From Hyphomicrobiaceae bacterium (GTDB taxonomy: Bacteria > Pseudomonadota > Alphaproteobacteria > Rhizobiales > Hyphomicrobiaceae): a DNA stretch of 64,000 bases. The stretch lies in contig JALHOW010000002.1 of NCBI GenBank assembly GCA_022842785.1, forward strand, positions 434,001-498,000, written 5' to 3'. This document shows positions 28,466 through 38,418 of this stretch, one piece after another; the first letter of the stretch is position 1; the number at the start of each line of letters is the position of its first letter. The notes beneath the pieces were generated by a model. That model was not told the DNA's origin. It ran no database searches and saw only the letters and a list, made by a program, of their open reading frames with translations. The position numbers and the translations under genes are program-made.

Positions 28466-29968
28466 CTATGCTCTTCTGACGTCCACGCCTGCGAGCTTGA
28501 GGATCTCCGCGACGCCATTGGCGCGGTGTCGAAACTCTGGCGATGACGGCTCAAGTCCAGCGCAGACTGCTTCCGCGAGCACCGCCGTCGTAAGGATGAA
28601 CCCAGTGCTCGCGTCGCCTTCTGCTTCGTGCAGAGTCACGACGGAACCGCCGGCGAGCGTTGCGCCTGTAAGGGCGTCTACCAGAACGACTGCGCCGGTC
28701 CCCTTGTGATCTGAGAAGCAGTCGAGAGTCGTCGGACGCCCTAGCGTCAAAGACGCAAGGACCACGTCGTTGTGGGCGCACGCCGACGTTTCGACTTCGC
28801 CAAGCGTATCGAGATCGAGCTTGGCCTTTATTCCAGTCGACGAGACCGGCACGAGATCGGTTGCACCTCGCAAGAACAGCCGACGCTCGGGATCGAAGGG
28901 TGCATCCGCCATCCAGAAGAGACGCGCCTCCAGTTGCCTGACCTGTCGGGCTGGAGCGTCTGGCGCGCTCAGTACGGCCCCGCGCGAGATGTCGAGATCC
29001 CTATCGAGCTGGAGAACGATGGCCTGACCGCTGTGCGCCACTTCAAGATCGCCGTCCATCGTCGCTATGCGGCGAACGCGAGCCGTGCGCCCGCTGGCAT
29101 TGTCCAGGACAACATCACCTACTGCAATCGATCCCGAGGTGATCGTGCCGGCAATGCCGCGAAAGTCGGACGCACCTCTCACAGTGAGCTGCACCGGCAG
29201 GCGGAAGGCCGCTGCCGCGACGGTCCCGCGCGAAGGCGTCCTGTTGAGCTGCTCGATGAGAGTCGGCCCCTCGTACCAGGTCATGGCCGAAGAGGAACGA
29301 GCGACGTTGTCCCCCGTAGTCGCAATAACAGGGATCGCCGCAGCATCCTCGAAGTCGAAGCGCGCCGTAAGAGCCCGGAAATCTGCCTCGATCTCGCGAA
29401 AGCGGGCTTCATTGCCGCCGACGAGATCCATCTTGTTCACGGCCAGTATGACGCGGCGCACGCCGAGCAGTCCGAGGATCGCGGCATGCCTGCGCGTCTG
29501 CGACTTCACACCATGGCGCGCATCGACAAGCATGATCGCGATGTCGGCGTGCGAAGCGCCCGTCGCCATGTTGCGGGTGTACTGCTCGTGCCCCGGGCTA
29601 TCGATGATGACGTATCGGCGCGGGCCTGAGTCAATGTAGCGCCACGCAATGTCGATCGTGATGCCCTGTTCGCGCTCCGCAGCGAGGCCATCTACCAGAC
29701 GACTGAAATCAACACGGCCATCAGGCAGCAAGGTCTGCATGATTTCGGCTCGTGCATCTTCGGGCAAGTTGGCACCGTCCCAGAGGAGCCGGCCGATCAG
29801 CGTCGACTTGCCGTCGTCCACCGATCCGCAAGTCAGCACATGAATGAGATCGCTCGATCCGTCACCAGATGCTGCATCCGAAGGTGCTCCCGGCCTACCC
29901 CCATCGCCCGGCTCGAGTACACCCGCCCCGCCTGGAGGATCCGCTTCTTCTACCAGCACGGCACTCAT
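28466..29968 (-). CDS. cysN: Sulfate adenylyltransferase large subunit CysN (GTPase)
   Basis: The 500-residue protein has a translation-factor-like GTPase domain: G1 GSVDDGKSTLIGRLLWDG near residues 49-66, G3 DSPGHEQYTRNMATGASHAD, and G4 NKMDLV, followed by two beta-barrel domains. It forms ATP sulfurylase with CysD and uses GTP hydrolysis to drive formation of APS from sulfate. It ends where a fused CysC APS kinase would begin in CysNC proteins, so no kinase is attached. The start overlaps the cysD stop by one base. Confidence 0.94.
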   Translation of the reverse strand: MSAVLVEEADPPGGAGVLEPGDGGRPGAPSDAASGDGSSDLIHVLTCGSVDDGKSTLIGRLLWDGANLPEDARAEIMQTLLPDGRVDFSRLVDGLAAEREQGITIDIAWRYIDSGPRRYVIIDSPGHEQYTRNMATGASHADIAIMLVDARHGVKSQTRRHAAILGLLGVRRVILAVNKMDLVGGNEARFREIEADFRALTARFDFEDAAAIPVIATTGDNVARSSSAMTWYEGPTLIEQLNRTPSRGTVAAAAFRLPVQLTVRGASDFRGIAGTITSGSIAVGDVVLDNASGRTARVRRIATMDGDLEVAHSGQAIVLQLDRDLDISRGAVLSAPDAPARQVRQLEARLFWMADAPFDPERRLFLRGATDLVPVSSTGIKAKLDLDTLGEVETSACAHNDVVLASLTLGRPTTLDCFSDHKGTGAVVLVDALTGATLAGGSVVTLHEAEGDASTGFILTTAVLAEAVCAGLEPSSPEFRHRANGVAEILKLAGVDVRRA

Positions 29969-30879
29969 CAGAAATAGCCTTCCAGTTTCTTCTTCTCCAT
30001 GGCGCCCGCTTGATCATGGTCGATCAGGCGCCCCTGTCTCTCAGATGTCCGGGAGGCCAGCGTTTCCGTTACGACTGAAAGGAGATCGGAAGCCTCCGAC
30101 TCGATCGCAGCGGTGAGTGGCCAGCAACCAAGGGTTCGAAAGCGAACACGGCGCGGGATGATCTTCTCACTGTCCGGAAGACTCATGCGATTGTCGTCGA
30201 GCACGAGCAGTTTGCCGTTGCGCTCAATGGTAGGACGCACCGCGGCGAGGTAGAGCGGCACGACATCGAGCTTCTCTCGCAGCACGTAGCGCCACACATC
30301 GCCTTCGGTCCAATTCGAAAGCGGGAAGACGCGGACGCTCTCACCCGTTCCGAGACGCCCATTGAGCAAGCTCCACATCTCGGGACGCTGATGGCGCGGA
30401 TCCCAGCGATGACCTGCAGTGCGGAAAGAGAAGATGCGTTCCTTGGCGCGGCTCGCTTCCTCATCGCGCCGCGCACCGCCGAATGCGGCGTCAAAGGCAT
30501 GGCGATCAAGCGCTTGGCGCAATGCCTCGGTCTTCATGACGTCCGTGTAGAGCGAGGGCGCATAGTCAATGGGATTGATGCCGCGAGCTCGCCCTTCTTC
30601 ATTGACGTGCACGATCAGATCGAGGCCGAGCTCCCGCGCCGTGCGATCGCGGAACGCGATCATGTCGCGGAATTTCCACGTCGTATCGATGTGAAGCAGC
30701 GGGAACGGTATGCGCTGAGGGAAGAAGGCCTTCCGCGCAAGGTGCAGAAGGACCGTTGAGTCCTTTCCGATGGAGTAGAGCAGCACCGGCTTTCGGAACT
30801 GCGCGGCGGCTTCACGGAAAATATGGATACTCTCTGCCTCGAGCACGTCGAGGCGGCTGATTGGTTTGGTCACGCTCAT
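29968..30879 (-). CDS. cysD: Sulfate adenylyltransferase small subunit CysD
   Basis: The 303-residue catalytic subunit of ATP sulfurylase has the PP-loop [18 protein letters not shown] near residues 35-52, [20 protein letters not shown] near 58-77, and [16 protein letters not shown] and [14 protein letters not shown] further on, all CysD hallmarks. It adenylylates sulfate. The gene overlaps cysH upstream by four bases and cysN downstream by one, so cysHDN is one operon. Confidence 0.95.
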   Translation of the reverse strand: MSVTKPISRLDVLEAESIHIFREAAAQFRKPVLLYSIGKDSTVLLHLARKAFFPQRIPFPLLHIDTTWKFRDMIAFRDRTARELGLDLIVHVNEEGRARGINPIDYAPSLYTDVMKTEALRQALDRHAFDAAFGGARRDEEASRAKERIFSFRTAGHRWDPRHQRPEMWSLLNGRLGTGESVRVFPLSNWTEGDVWRYVLREKLDVVPLYLAAVRPTIERNGKLLVLDDNRMSLPDSEKIIPRRVRFRTLGCWPLTAAIESEASDLLSVVTETLASRTSERQGRLIDHDQAGAMEKKKLEGYF

Positions 30880-31643
30880 GATCTTTCAGCTATCGGCCTG
30901 TTATGGAGACCGCACTCCTTGCCGTCTTCGTTCTCCCACCACCATCTTCCCGCACGCGCATCTTCGCCGGGCTGGACTGCACGCGTACAGGGCTGACAGC
31001 CGATGGAGGGATAGCCACGCGCGTGCAGAGGATTGGTCGGGATGTCGTTGGCGGCGATGTACGCCTGGAGCTGGTCGAGCGACCAATCGGCGAGCGGATT
31101 AAGCTTCAGCATGCCGAGGCTCTTATCGAATTCGGCAAACGGTGTCGCAAGCCTTCCGCCGGATTGCTCGCGGCGCAATCCCGTCAGCCATCCTGCTGCG
31201 CCCGCAAGGGCGCGCTGCAGCGGCTTGACTTTGCGGGCATCGCAGCAGGCTTTGCGCGCCTCAATGGACGCGCGAAAGCCGTTTATGCCGTCACGTGCAA
31301 CGAGCGCCTCGACATGATCCGAGGCGGGCGCGATCACCCGAATGCGAAGGCCATAGCGGCGCTCGGTTCTCTCGATGGTATCCAGCGTTTCAGGAAAGTG
31401 ACGGCCGGTATCAAGTGTGAAGACGTCGATAGGCGCACTGCTGGTCGCGATAGCATGAAAGATGGCCTGATCCTCGACTCCGAGGCTCGTCGAAAACACA
31501 ACTCGACCGGCGACGCTCCGCACGAGGCACTCGATCCGCCGCTCGAGAAGAGGCAGCGCCGCCAACTCTCTCGAGATGAGATCCGGTTCAGAGAAGCGGG
31601 ATGACAGGCATGCCGACACAGCAAGGATATTCCAGAAGGGCAT
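30876..31643 (-). CDS. cysH: Phosphoadenylyl/adenylyl-sulfate reductase CysH, iron-sulfur (APS-type)
   Basis: The 255-residue protein has the PP-loop-like [19 protein letters not shown] near residues 47-65 and the catalytic ECGLH close to the C-terminus. Two extra cysteine pairs are present: the CC in [13 protein letters not shown] and the CxxC in [10 protein letters not shown]. This four-Cys set ligates a 4Fe-4S cluster and marks assimilatory enzymes that reduce APS directly, so an APS kinase is not needed. That agrees with the unfused CysN and absence of cysC. It leads the cysHDN operon. The exact start is uncertain; the first ATG is used. Confidence 0.93.
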   Translation of the reverse strand: MPFWNILAVSACLSSRFSEPDLISRELAALPLLERRIECLVRSVAGRVVFSTSLGVEDQAIFHAIATSSAPIDVFTLDTGRHFPETLDTIERTERRYGLRIRVIAPASDHVEALVARDGINGFRASIEARKACCDARKVKPLQRALAGAAGWLTGLRREQSGGRLATPFAEFDKSLGMLKLNPLADWSLDQLQAYIAANDIPTNPLHARGYPSIGCQPCTRAVQPGEDARAGRWWWENEDGKECGLHNRPIAERS

Positions 31644-32150
31644 GATTCTATGCGCCCTCAGAAGAAATATATCCTACAGCTCCACGAGTACATGGTCCGC
31701 GCTTAGAACATTATCGCGAATGCAAAGACCGCCATGGAATAAGTTGTGATCCTAGAGCTTTGACGTCACGCAGGCGGTCGTCCTGCTGGTCAGCGTTGCG
31801 CCGCGCGAATGGCGTTTGCACTCAAGATGTACCGACGCGCAGTGGATACACTCATGATGAACATCGGCGCAATTGCCGATCTATGTGCCGATCGCTGACG
31901 CGACACGACGGGCCAGTCCCCAGCATCACTGCGATTGGTGTTCCTTCAGCCCGCGCGGCGGCAATACTCATATGCTCCATCCACCCGTTGAAGGCGGTGC
32001 CCGTTCCGCCCCTTTCGGCCTTGCTCGAAAATAACGACGGCGCGCGCGAAGCCGCCTCCAATAAGCAACGCAGAAATAGTTGGTTTGGCTCCTATCAGCG
32101 CGCACCTAGCTTCTCCGCAGGTCAACGATCACACGACTGTGGAGCAAGAA
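31644..32150. promoter_or_regulatory. Divergent intergenic region between cysH and ssuA
   Basis: About 500 bp with no supported gene. It should hold the promoters for the minus-strand cysHDN operon and plus-strand ssuACB. I saw no strong palindrome or known sulfur-responsive motif that I could name. Short plus-strand frames in this stretch lack ribosome sites. Confidence 0.4.
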
Positions 32151-33131
32151 ATGACAGGACACTCACGCAGACAATTCCTTGGAGCTGCGGCGTCGGTTGC
32201 TGGCGCGGCCAGCTTCCCCGCCATCTTGAGCGGCAATGCGCGAGCGTCCACGAAAGCACCGAAGGAATTCAAGATCGGCTGGCAGAAAGGATCCGCGGTT
32301 CTTGTGCTCGCGAAGCACAACCAGGTCTTCGAGAAGCGCCTGAAATCCCTCGGCGTCGAGAGCGTGAAGTGGGTCGAGTTCCAGTTCGGGCCGCCGCTCC
32401 TCGAAGGTCTCGGCCTCGGCGCCGTGGATATCGGTGCGGTCGGAGATACGCCGCCGATCTTTGCTCAGGTTGCCGGCGCAAAGCTTGTTTACGCTGCAAC
32501 GACGCCGGCATCGCAGAACGCGATTCTGGTGCCCAAGGACTCACCGATAAAGACCGTCGCCGATCTCAAAGGCAAGCGCGTCGCATTCGGCAAGGGCTCG
32601 AGTTCGCACAATGTCACCGTGCGCGCACTTGCTCATGCGGGCCTCACACCCAAGGACGTAACTGAGATCTTTCTCGCGCCTGCCGATGCGACGGCAGCCT
32701 TCAATAGCGGCCGTGTCGACGCCTGGACGGTATGGGATCCCTACTACGCGATTGCCGAACAGAAATACAATGCGCGCGTGCTGATCGACACCAAGGCCGA
32801 TCATCTCAAAAGCCACTCGTACTGGCTGGCGAACCGCACTTTCGCCGAAAGCTATCCAGCGGTGCTTGCGGCGGCGCTCGAAGAAGTCGGTAAGCTTGTT
32901 GCCTGGGCGGGTGATAACCGCAAGGAGTTCGCCGAGTTCTACGCGAAGGAAACCGGCGTCGAGCTGGAGCCGATCCGAGCCGCATTCCAGCGCGCGGAGT
33001 ACGCCTGGGGGCCATTGACCGATGCGCACATCAAATCGCAACAGGAACTGGCCACTACCTTCCATGAACTCGGGATCGTGCCGAAGAAAGTCGATCCGAG
33101 CGAGATCGTATGGAAGGCGCCGACGCAATGA
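32151..33131 (+). CDS. ssuA: Aliphatic sulfonate ABC transporter substrate-binding protein (SsuA)
   Basis: The start is the ATG at 32151, six bases after GGAG; an earlier in-frame ATG adds a stretch with no signal character. The 326-residue protein has a twin-arginine signal (MTGHSRRQFLGAAASVAGAA) and the SsuA/NitT-like fold: FKIGWQKGSAVLVLAKHNQV, LEGLGLGAVDIGAVGDTPPI and RVDAWTVWDPYYAIAEQKYN. It captures alkanesulfonates in the periplasm. Its TGA overlaps the ssuC ATG. Confidence 0.92.
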   Translation: MTGHSRRQFLGAAASVAGAASFPAILSGNARASTKAPKEFKIGWQKGSAVLVLAKHNQVFEKRLKSLGVESVKWVEFQFGPPLLEGLGLGAVDIGAVGDTPPIFAQVAGAKLVYAATTPASQNAILVPKDSPIKTVADLKGKRVAFGKGSSSHNVTVRALAHAGLTPKDVTEIFLAPADATAAFNSGRVDAWTVWDPYYAIAEQKYNARVLIDTKADHLKSHSYWLANRTFAESYPAVLAAALEEVGKLVAWAGDNRKEFAEFYAKETGVELEPIRAAFQRAEYAWGPLTDAHIKSQQELATTFHELGIVPKKVDPSEIVWKAPTQ

Positions 33132-33988
33132 CAACGAGCACGAGCGGTGTGCTTCCTGTCGAGGCGCAGCAGGATGAAGCTGCGCCTCGACGTGAGGTCC
33201 CGACATGGCTGAAAGTGTTGCAAGTCCGGGTAGCCGATGCCGGCGCGGGCTGGGTTCTGCCGATCGGCCTGCTCGCAGTTTGGGAGGCGGCCGCGCGCTT
33301 AGGCTTCATGGCCGAGACCATTCTGCCTGCGCCGAGCGCGGTGCTGCTCGCAGCATGGACCTTGCTGCTGAAAGGCGAATTGTTCACCCACATCGGCGTC
33401 AGCGGCGCGCGGGCACTGGCCGGGTTTGCGGTCGGCGGCTTGATCGGCTTCGGCCTCGGCCTCGCCAATGGCCTCTCGAACGTGAGCCGCAAGTTCACCG
33501 ACACGACACTTCAGATGACCCGCAACGTGCCGCACCTTGCGCTCGTGCCGCTGGTGATCATCTGGTTCGGCATCGATGAGGGCGCGAAGCTGTTCCTGGT
33601 CGCACTCGGCGTATTCTTTCCGATCTACGTGAATACGCTCCTGGGCATCCTGACAGTCGACCCACAGCTCGTCGAGATGGGCCGCGCCTATGGCATGTCG
33701 AACGCGACCCTGTTCCGGCGCGTACTGCTGCCAGGCGCACTACCGTCCATCTTCGTCGGCGTACGCTACGGCCTCGGCATCATGTGGCTCACATTGATCG
33801 TGGCCGAGACCATCGCGGCCTCGTCCGGTCTCGGCTACATGGCGATGCAGGCGCGAGAGTTCCTCTTGGTGGACGTCGTCGTGCTGGCCATCATCATCTA
33901 TGCCCTGCTCGGCAAGCTCGCCGACAGCGTCGCGCGCGCACTCGAGCGGCGCAGCTTGCAGTGGCATCCATCGTTCCGCGCGAGCTGA
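33128..33988 (+). CDS. ssuC: Aliphatic sulfonate ABC transporter permease (SsuC)
   Basis: From the ATG at 33128, overlapping the ssuA stop (ATGA), this gives 286 residues. It has about six membrane spans, the N-terminal [20 protein letters not shown], and the EAA loop [20 protein letters not shown] near residues 178-197 that contacts Ssu[21 protein letters not shown] is typical of SsuC/TauC permeases. It forms the channel for sulfonate uptake. Confidence 0.93.
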   Translation: MTTSTSGVLPVEAQQDEAAPRREVPTWLKVLQVRVADAGAGWVLPIGLLAVWEAAARLGFMAETILPAPSAVLLAAWTLLLKGELFTHIGVSGARALAGFAVGGLIGFGLGLANGLSNVSRKFTDTTLQMTRNVPHLALVPLVIIWFGIDEGAKLFLVALGVFFPIYVNTLLGILTVDPQLVEMGRAYGMSNATLFRRVLLPGALPSIFVGVRYGLGIMWLTLIVAETIAASSGLGYMAMQAREFLLVDVVVLAIIIYALLGKLADSVARALERRSLQWHPSFRAS

Positions 33989-33999
33989 GAGGACGCGAC

Positions 34000-34773
34000 A
34001 TGAGTACATCTCAGGATCCGGGCCGCGGCGCGCAACTGCGTCTCTCCAGCGTTGGTCGCGACTTCGGCGCGAACACGGTGCTGCGCGGCGTCGACCTTCA
34101 GGTGCCCGCGGGACAGTTCGTCGCCATCATCGGGCGCAGCGGTTGCGGCAAGAGCACGCTGCTGCGCCTCCTCGCCCATCTTGATCAGCCAACGCGCGGG
34201 CGGATCTCTCTCGGAGCAGGCGAAGCAGCCGGCGGCACGCGCCTGATGTTCCAAGAGCCGCGCCTGCTGCCCTGGGCACGCGTGATCGGGAATGTCGAGG
34301 TCGGCGTGTCGGACGCCAATCTGCCGGCATCACGACGCGAGCGCGCACTCGGCCTGCTGGTGGAAGTGGGTCTTGCAGGCCGAGAGGATGATTGGCCGGG
34401 CGTGTTGTCCGGCGGCCAGCGCCAGCGCGTTGCGCTGGCACGTGCCCTTGCCAGCCGGCCTCAGCTGCTGCTTCTCGACGAGCCACTGGGTGCCCTTGAC
34501 GCACTGACACGTATCGAGATGCAGCGACTGATCGAACGACTCTGGCTGGATCAGGGCTTTACGGCGGTGCTCGTGACCCACGATGTCAGCGAAGCGCTGA
34601 CGCTGGCCGATCGGGTCGTGTTGATCGATCGTGGCGAGATCGCGCTTGACGTTCGTGTGGACCTGCCGCGTCCGCGCCGCCGCGATAATCCGGAGCTCGG
34701 CGCGCTCGAGGAGCAGATTTTGGACTACCTGCTTGATGGTGCGAACAAGGATCAGGCCCCGGCGGCAGCCTGA
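34000..34773 (+). CDS. ssuB: Aliphatic sulfonate ABC transporter ATP-binding protein (SsuB)
   Basis: The start is the ATG at 34000, seven bases after GAGAGGA. The 257-residue ATPase has Walker [19 protein letters not shown], the short Q-loop [20 protein letters not shown] typical of SsuB/TauB, signature [16 protein letters not shown] and Walker [16 protein letters not shown]. It completes the sulfonate importer. A weak hairpin (GGCGC/GCGCC near 34800-34821, then TTT) may end the transcript. Confidence 0.93.
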   Translation: MSTSQDPGRGAQLRLSSVGRDFGANTVLRGVDLQVPAGQFVAIIGRSGCGKSTLLRLLAHLDQPTRGRISLGAGEAAGGTRLMFQEPRLLPWARVIGNVEVGVSDANLPASRRERALGLLVEVGLAGREDDWPGVLSGGQRQRVALARALASRPQLLLLDEPLGALDALTRIEMQRLIERLWLDQGFTAVLVTHDVSEALTLADRVVLIDRGEIALDVRVDLPRPRRRDNPELGALEEQILDYLLDGANKDQAPAAA

Positions 34774-34836
34774 GCTACCGCGTGGATCCTTCGATCAGGG
34801 CGCCGACTGCGGAGCGCCTTTAACGCATTGATTTAA

Positions 34837-34881
34837 TGGTCGGAGCGGCGAGATTCGAACTCGCGACCCCCAGTCCCCCAG
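34837..34881 (-). other. 3' remnant of a tRNA-Pro(GGG)-like gene: island attachment site
   Basis: Read on the minus strand, 45 nt correspond to tRNA positions 32-76: anticodon loop CTGGGGG, 3' anticodon stem ACTGG, variable GGGTC, T arm GCGAG-TTCGAAT-CTCGC, acceptor strand CGCTCCG, then A and CCA. The 5' half is absent: the expected CGGAGCG is not found to the right, and the bases where the 5' anticodon stem should lie (TCAAA) do not pair with ACTGG. This is what is left outside an element inserted into the 3' half of a tRNA gene, with the integrase gene beginning about 200 bp away. The orientation says the element extends to the right and the intact tRNA is at its far end. Confidence 0.8.
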
Positions 34882-35085
34882 TTTGATGAGCGTTGCAATA
34901 ATCTGACACTTCCTGAGAAGCCGTGATGGATATTTCACATTATAAATCAATCAATTGACTCCGTTTGACCTCCTCAGCTAGCATCAGGAAATCTCATCTA
35001 GCTCCCACTTTTTGCGTCCCATATGCGTCCCAATTAATCTGCCTACGAACTAATTGGCCGCGTATTAGCTCGAGGGCCCAATAGG

Positions 35086-36513
35086 ATGGCAAAGAAGGCA
35101 AATCACGTTCTGCCATTGAACGATAAGGCTGCACTCGCTGCAAAGGCGATCGATAAGAAGCGAACCGAGTATCAAATCGCGACCGAACGCGGTCTGAAAC
35201 TCATCGTTCGCGAGTCGGGAGTCGGGACATACGTCCTACGCTACGAAATCGAGGTCGGAGCAAAGCGCATACACCGCAAGCTCACGATCGGACGCCGCGA
35301 CGCAATCACTGTCTATAAGGCCAGCGACATCGCTGACGAAAAGCGCCGTGAGATCGCTGACGGCATCGATCCGGTCGCGGTCGCAGAAGAGCGGTTGACG
35401 GCCATCACATTCAAGGAGCTTGCCGAAGATCGCTTCAATCGCGACCCGGATCTAGCCGACAGCTCAAAGAAACTCTATCGCGAAGCACTCGAGGCAGACG
35501 TCTATTCGGCCATCGGCGACCTCCCTGCTGATGAGGTCACACCAGCACAGATCGTCCCCATACTCGACAAGATCGAGAACCGCGGCTCGTTGGTCCAGGC
35601 GGATCGGACCAAATCAGCTATCAGCGGCGTATTCGCTTGGGGACGCAAACGGCACGCCATGACGGCGAACCCAACCACCGGTCTGGGAAAGCGATCATCA
35701 AGTGTGGAACGAGATCGCGTACTCAGCGACAAAGAAATGAGTGCTTTCTGGCGCGCCACTAAATCCAAGAAGGCATGGCTATCGAAGCGCATGCGGCTAA
35801 TCCTGCAACTCGCAATACTCACGGGGCAGCGCCGCACGGAGGTTGCCGGCGCTCGCATCTCAGAGCTAGAGCTTGACGGTAAGACGCCCCTTTGGACCCT
35901 AGCAGGGCACACGCGCCGCTCCGGGCGGATTGTGCGGGGACGCACCAAAAATCGCAAGGCGCAGGTCGTGCCACTATCGAAACAAGCGGTCACGCTCTTC
36001 AGGGAAGCGATCGCGCTGGCGGGCAAATCGCCATTCGTTTTCCCAGCCGCCCCCAAGAAAGGAGATCCGAAGGGAAAAACACGTCTCCCACACATTCACG
36101 GCGAGAGCGTGAGCAAGGCCGTGCGCCGCCTCAGAGCTGACTTCGCGATCGATGACGTAACGATCCACGATATGCGAACGGCGATCTCAACTTGGCTTGG
36201 CGACCAAGGGGTACGACCGGACGTTATCGACCGTATTCTCAACCACAAGCCAAAGAGCGTAACCCGGCGGCACTATAACTTCGCCCTCATGGACAAATTT
36301 GTCCGCTCTGCATTCCAGTTATGGACCGACCACGTCTATCGCATCTCCGGGGAGAGTTCACCGGCCATCGGGAAGAGCTTCCTTGCTAGGGCACGCATTC
36401 GCCCCGTTCCGCGGCGCATTCGGCGGAAGGAATTGGTTGTGCCAGCAGAAACAGAAAAAGAGAAAGCCATGCAGACGCGCGATCTACCTCAGACGAGGAC
36501 CCTGTCGCTGTGA
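35086..36513 (+). CDS. P4-type tyrosine recombinase (phage-like integrase)
   Basis: The 475-residue protein has an N-terminal arm-binding DUF4102-like domain (residues about 10-95, with GLKLIVRESGVGTYVLRYEI), a core-binding segment (TFKELAEDRFNRDPDLADSS, about 108-200), and the catalytic domain with Arg in LTGQRRTEVAGARISELELD, HDMR near residue 361, and HKPKSVTRRHYNF carrying the second His and nucleophilic Tyr. It would integrate and excise the island at the tRNA-Pro 3' end. All four catalytic residue types are present, so it looks intact. The C-terminal tail after about residue 420 is unlike most relatives and may be strain-specific. Confidence 0.92.
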   Translation: MAKKANHVLPLNDKAALAAKAIDKKRTEYQIATERGLKLIVRESGVGTYVLRYEIEVGAKRIHRKLTIGRRDAITVYKASDIADEKRREIADGIDPVAVAEERLTAITFKELAEDRFNRDPDLADSSKKLYREALEADVYSAIGDLPADEVTPAQIVPILDKIENRGSLVQADRTKSAISGVFAWGRKRHAMTANPTTGLGKRSSSVERDRVLSDKEMSAFWRATKSKKAWLSKRMRLILQLAILTGQRRTEVAGARISELELDGKTPLWTLAGHTRRSGRIVRGRTKNRKAQVVPLSKQAVTLFREAIALAGKSPFVFPAAPKKGDPKGKTRLPHIHGESVSKAVRRLRADFAIDDVTIHDMRTAISTWLGDQGVRPDVIDRILNHKPKSVTRRHYNFALMDKFVRSAFQLWTDHVYRISGESSPAIGKSFLARARIRPVPRRIRRKELVVPAETEKEKAMQTRDLPQTRTLSL

Positions 36514-36949
36514 CATCGGCGGACGAAGGGAGCGAAAGATGCCGTAGGCACTGCCAGTTGCCCTCGCGCTCCGCCAATGAAATGGCGCTAAGCCCGATGA
36601 CCGGAGCTCTTGCTCGTGGACCGCAAAATTCGCTCGCGGGCTATAGGCTGGCCAATTTAGGCGACACGAGCTTTTAGCGCTGGCGTCTATTGCTGCGGAT
36701 GCGGTGCAAATCGACCATCATAAGCCTGCTGCGAGGCGATCTCGATCTGAGACCATGTCTTGGTTCTCCGATGAGTGGAGACCGCAACATGCGGATGAAA
36801 CATTGCGCCCTTACGTTCAAACGTGTCTGAACATTGCTACGGAAAGGGATTTTTGTGTCGGAACACTTATCAGGACACTTATGTTTAGCGGTCCTAACTT
36901 TGGGCTGTCCAAGCAGGAGAGCGGGTGACGGCTTGAAGCGGCCAAGCCG

Positions 36950-37200
36950 AAGGAGATGAACGCGCCGAGATCGGTAGCGGTACGTTTTTAGGCGCCATTT
37001 TCAAGAGCACGCCCGACTTATAGAAACGCCCCACGCACCAACCATCTCGGCCACCAGCTTGCACTTGCTGACAGGCCTTACAGCTTTCGCTTGATCATGT
37101 CCTCTAGCATCTCCTTGTCGGGGGAGAGCTCGGCCACGATCCGCTTAAAGCGCGCATTCTCCTCCTAAAGCTCACGCATCCGTAAGCTTCGATGCCTTTA
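36950..37200 (-). pseudogene. Remnant of an IS3-family (IS407-like) transposase, decayed
   Basis: Reading the minus strand gives MREL, a TAG stop (complement of 37165-37167), then EENARFKRIVAELSPDKEML and DMIKRKL followed by a stop at 37078-37080. This is the well-known end of an IS3-type OrfA. Just downstream in another frame KCKLVAEMVGAWGVSISRAC and a TYRYRSRR stretch match the start of OrfB before more stops. The internal stop and loss of the rest show it is dead. No terminal inverted repeats were found. The surrounding 36514-37406 contains no gene I can support. Confidence 0.7.
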
Positions 37201-37406
37201 TCGTCTTCCGTTCTCTCCCCATCCAAGGGAATGTGCAGGAAGACTCTAACCTCAAACGCGGACATTTCGCGCGAGCAAATCACCTAACCGCCGAGACAGC
37301 GATGACGAGATGCTTGCCAATAAATAATGCTGCAAAACTTCATCGCACTGTCATCGCGAAACAACTTCACCGGACGACACGGAGCCTTCTTACAAATTGG
37401 CGGATG

Positions 37407-38291
37407 TCATCCCATTCGCTCAGAAGCATACGAGCCTGGCGACGCCGGGAACACCACTGTCTTGTCGCCATTCAAGAACACACGCCTATGAATGTGCGCG
37501 TGCACTGCTGACGCGAGCACTTGGCTTTCAACATCTCGGCCCAGGCTCACATAGTCTTCCGGACTTTGAGCGTGCGTCACCCGTACCGTCCCTTGCTCGA
37601 TGATCGGGCCCTCGTCGAGGTCTGACGTTACGTAGTGAGACGTTGCCCCGATGAGTTTGACCCCGCGTTCAAAGGCTTGCTTGTAAGGGTTCGCCCCCTT
37701 GAAGGATGGCAGGAAGGAGTGATGAATATTGATGATACGACCTGACATCCTGGTGCACATGTCGTCCGACAGCACCTGCATGTAACGCGCCAGAATGATG
37801 AGATCGGCACTGGTCTCTTCAATGATGCGCATTTGGCGCGACTCGGCCTCCCGCTTGTCGTCCTTTCCAACATGAATGTAGTGGAAAGGAATGTCGTGGT
37901 TCACCACAAGCTTCTGATAGTCGAGATGATTGGAAATGACGGCGACGATGTCCATTGGTAGTCCCCCAATGCGCCACCTGTAGAGTAGATCATTCAGGCA
38001 GTGGCCGAAGCGCGAGACCATTATGACGGCCTTCATGCGTTCGGCCGCATCGTGTATCTCCCAGGTCATCTGAAAGCGCTGCGCTATCTCGACGAAACCT
38101 TCACGCAACGCCCCAGGGGGAGTGCCCTCCTCCGAAGTGAAACTAACCCGCATGAAAAAGCGATTGGTTTGAAGATCGTCAAACTGAGAGCTATCCGAGA
38201 TATTGCAACCTGCCTGAGCAAGGAAAGTTGATATCGCAGCCACAATTCCTCGGGTCGTCGGGCAGCAGACTGTCAAAGTAAACTTGCTCAT
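37407..38291 (-). CDS. purU: Formyltetrahydrofolate deformylase PurU
   Basis: The start chosen (complement of 38289-38291) gives MSKFTLTVCCPTTRGIVAAI, the ACT-like N-terminal domain; a longer frame would add 27 unfitting residues. The 294-residue protein has the formyl-transferase/hydrolase domain with IINIHHSFLPSFKGANPYKQ and SHYVTSDLDEGPIIEQ, holding the catalytic Asn, His and Asp. It hydrolyses 10-formyl-THF to formate and THF. Being last in a minus-strand catabolic operon with folD suggests a role in disposing of methyl-derived C1 units rather than in purine synthesis. Confidence 0.93.
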   Translation of the reverse strand: MSKFTLTVCCPTTRGIVAAISTFLAQAGCNISDSSQFDDLQTNRFFMRVSFTSEEGTPPGALREGFVEIAQRFQMTWEIHDAAERMKAVIMVSRFGHCLNDLLYRWRIGGLPMDIVAVISNHLDYQKLVVNHDIPFHYIHVGKDDKREAESRQMRIIEETSADLIILARYMQVLSDDMCTRMSGRIINIHHSFLPSFKGANPYKQAFERGVKLIGATSHYVTSDLDEGPIIEQGTVRVTHAQSPEDYVSLGRDVESQVLASAVHAHIHRRVFLNGDKTVVFPASPGSYASERMG

Positions 38292-38418
38292 GTGGTGCTC
38301 AACTTTTTTTTGGGCTCGTAGATAGGCAGAGGCCGCGGCAGATGCTGCGCGATCTCCGTGTCGCGCGGCCACAGATCAACGCTCACGACTGTGGTGCGGA
38401 TTGCGTACTGATTCAGAT

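Noticed and set aside
34837-34915. A complete tRNA-Pro gene
   Set aside because: Only positions 32-76 are present; the acceptor 5' strand and D arm are missing.
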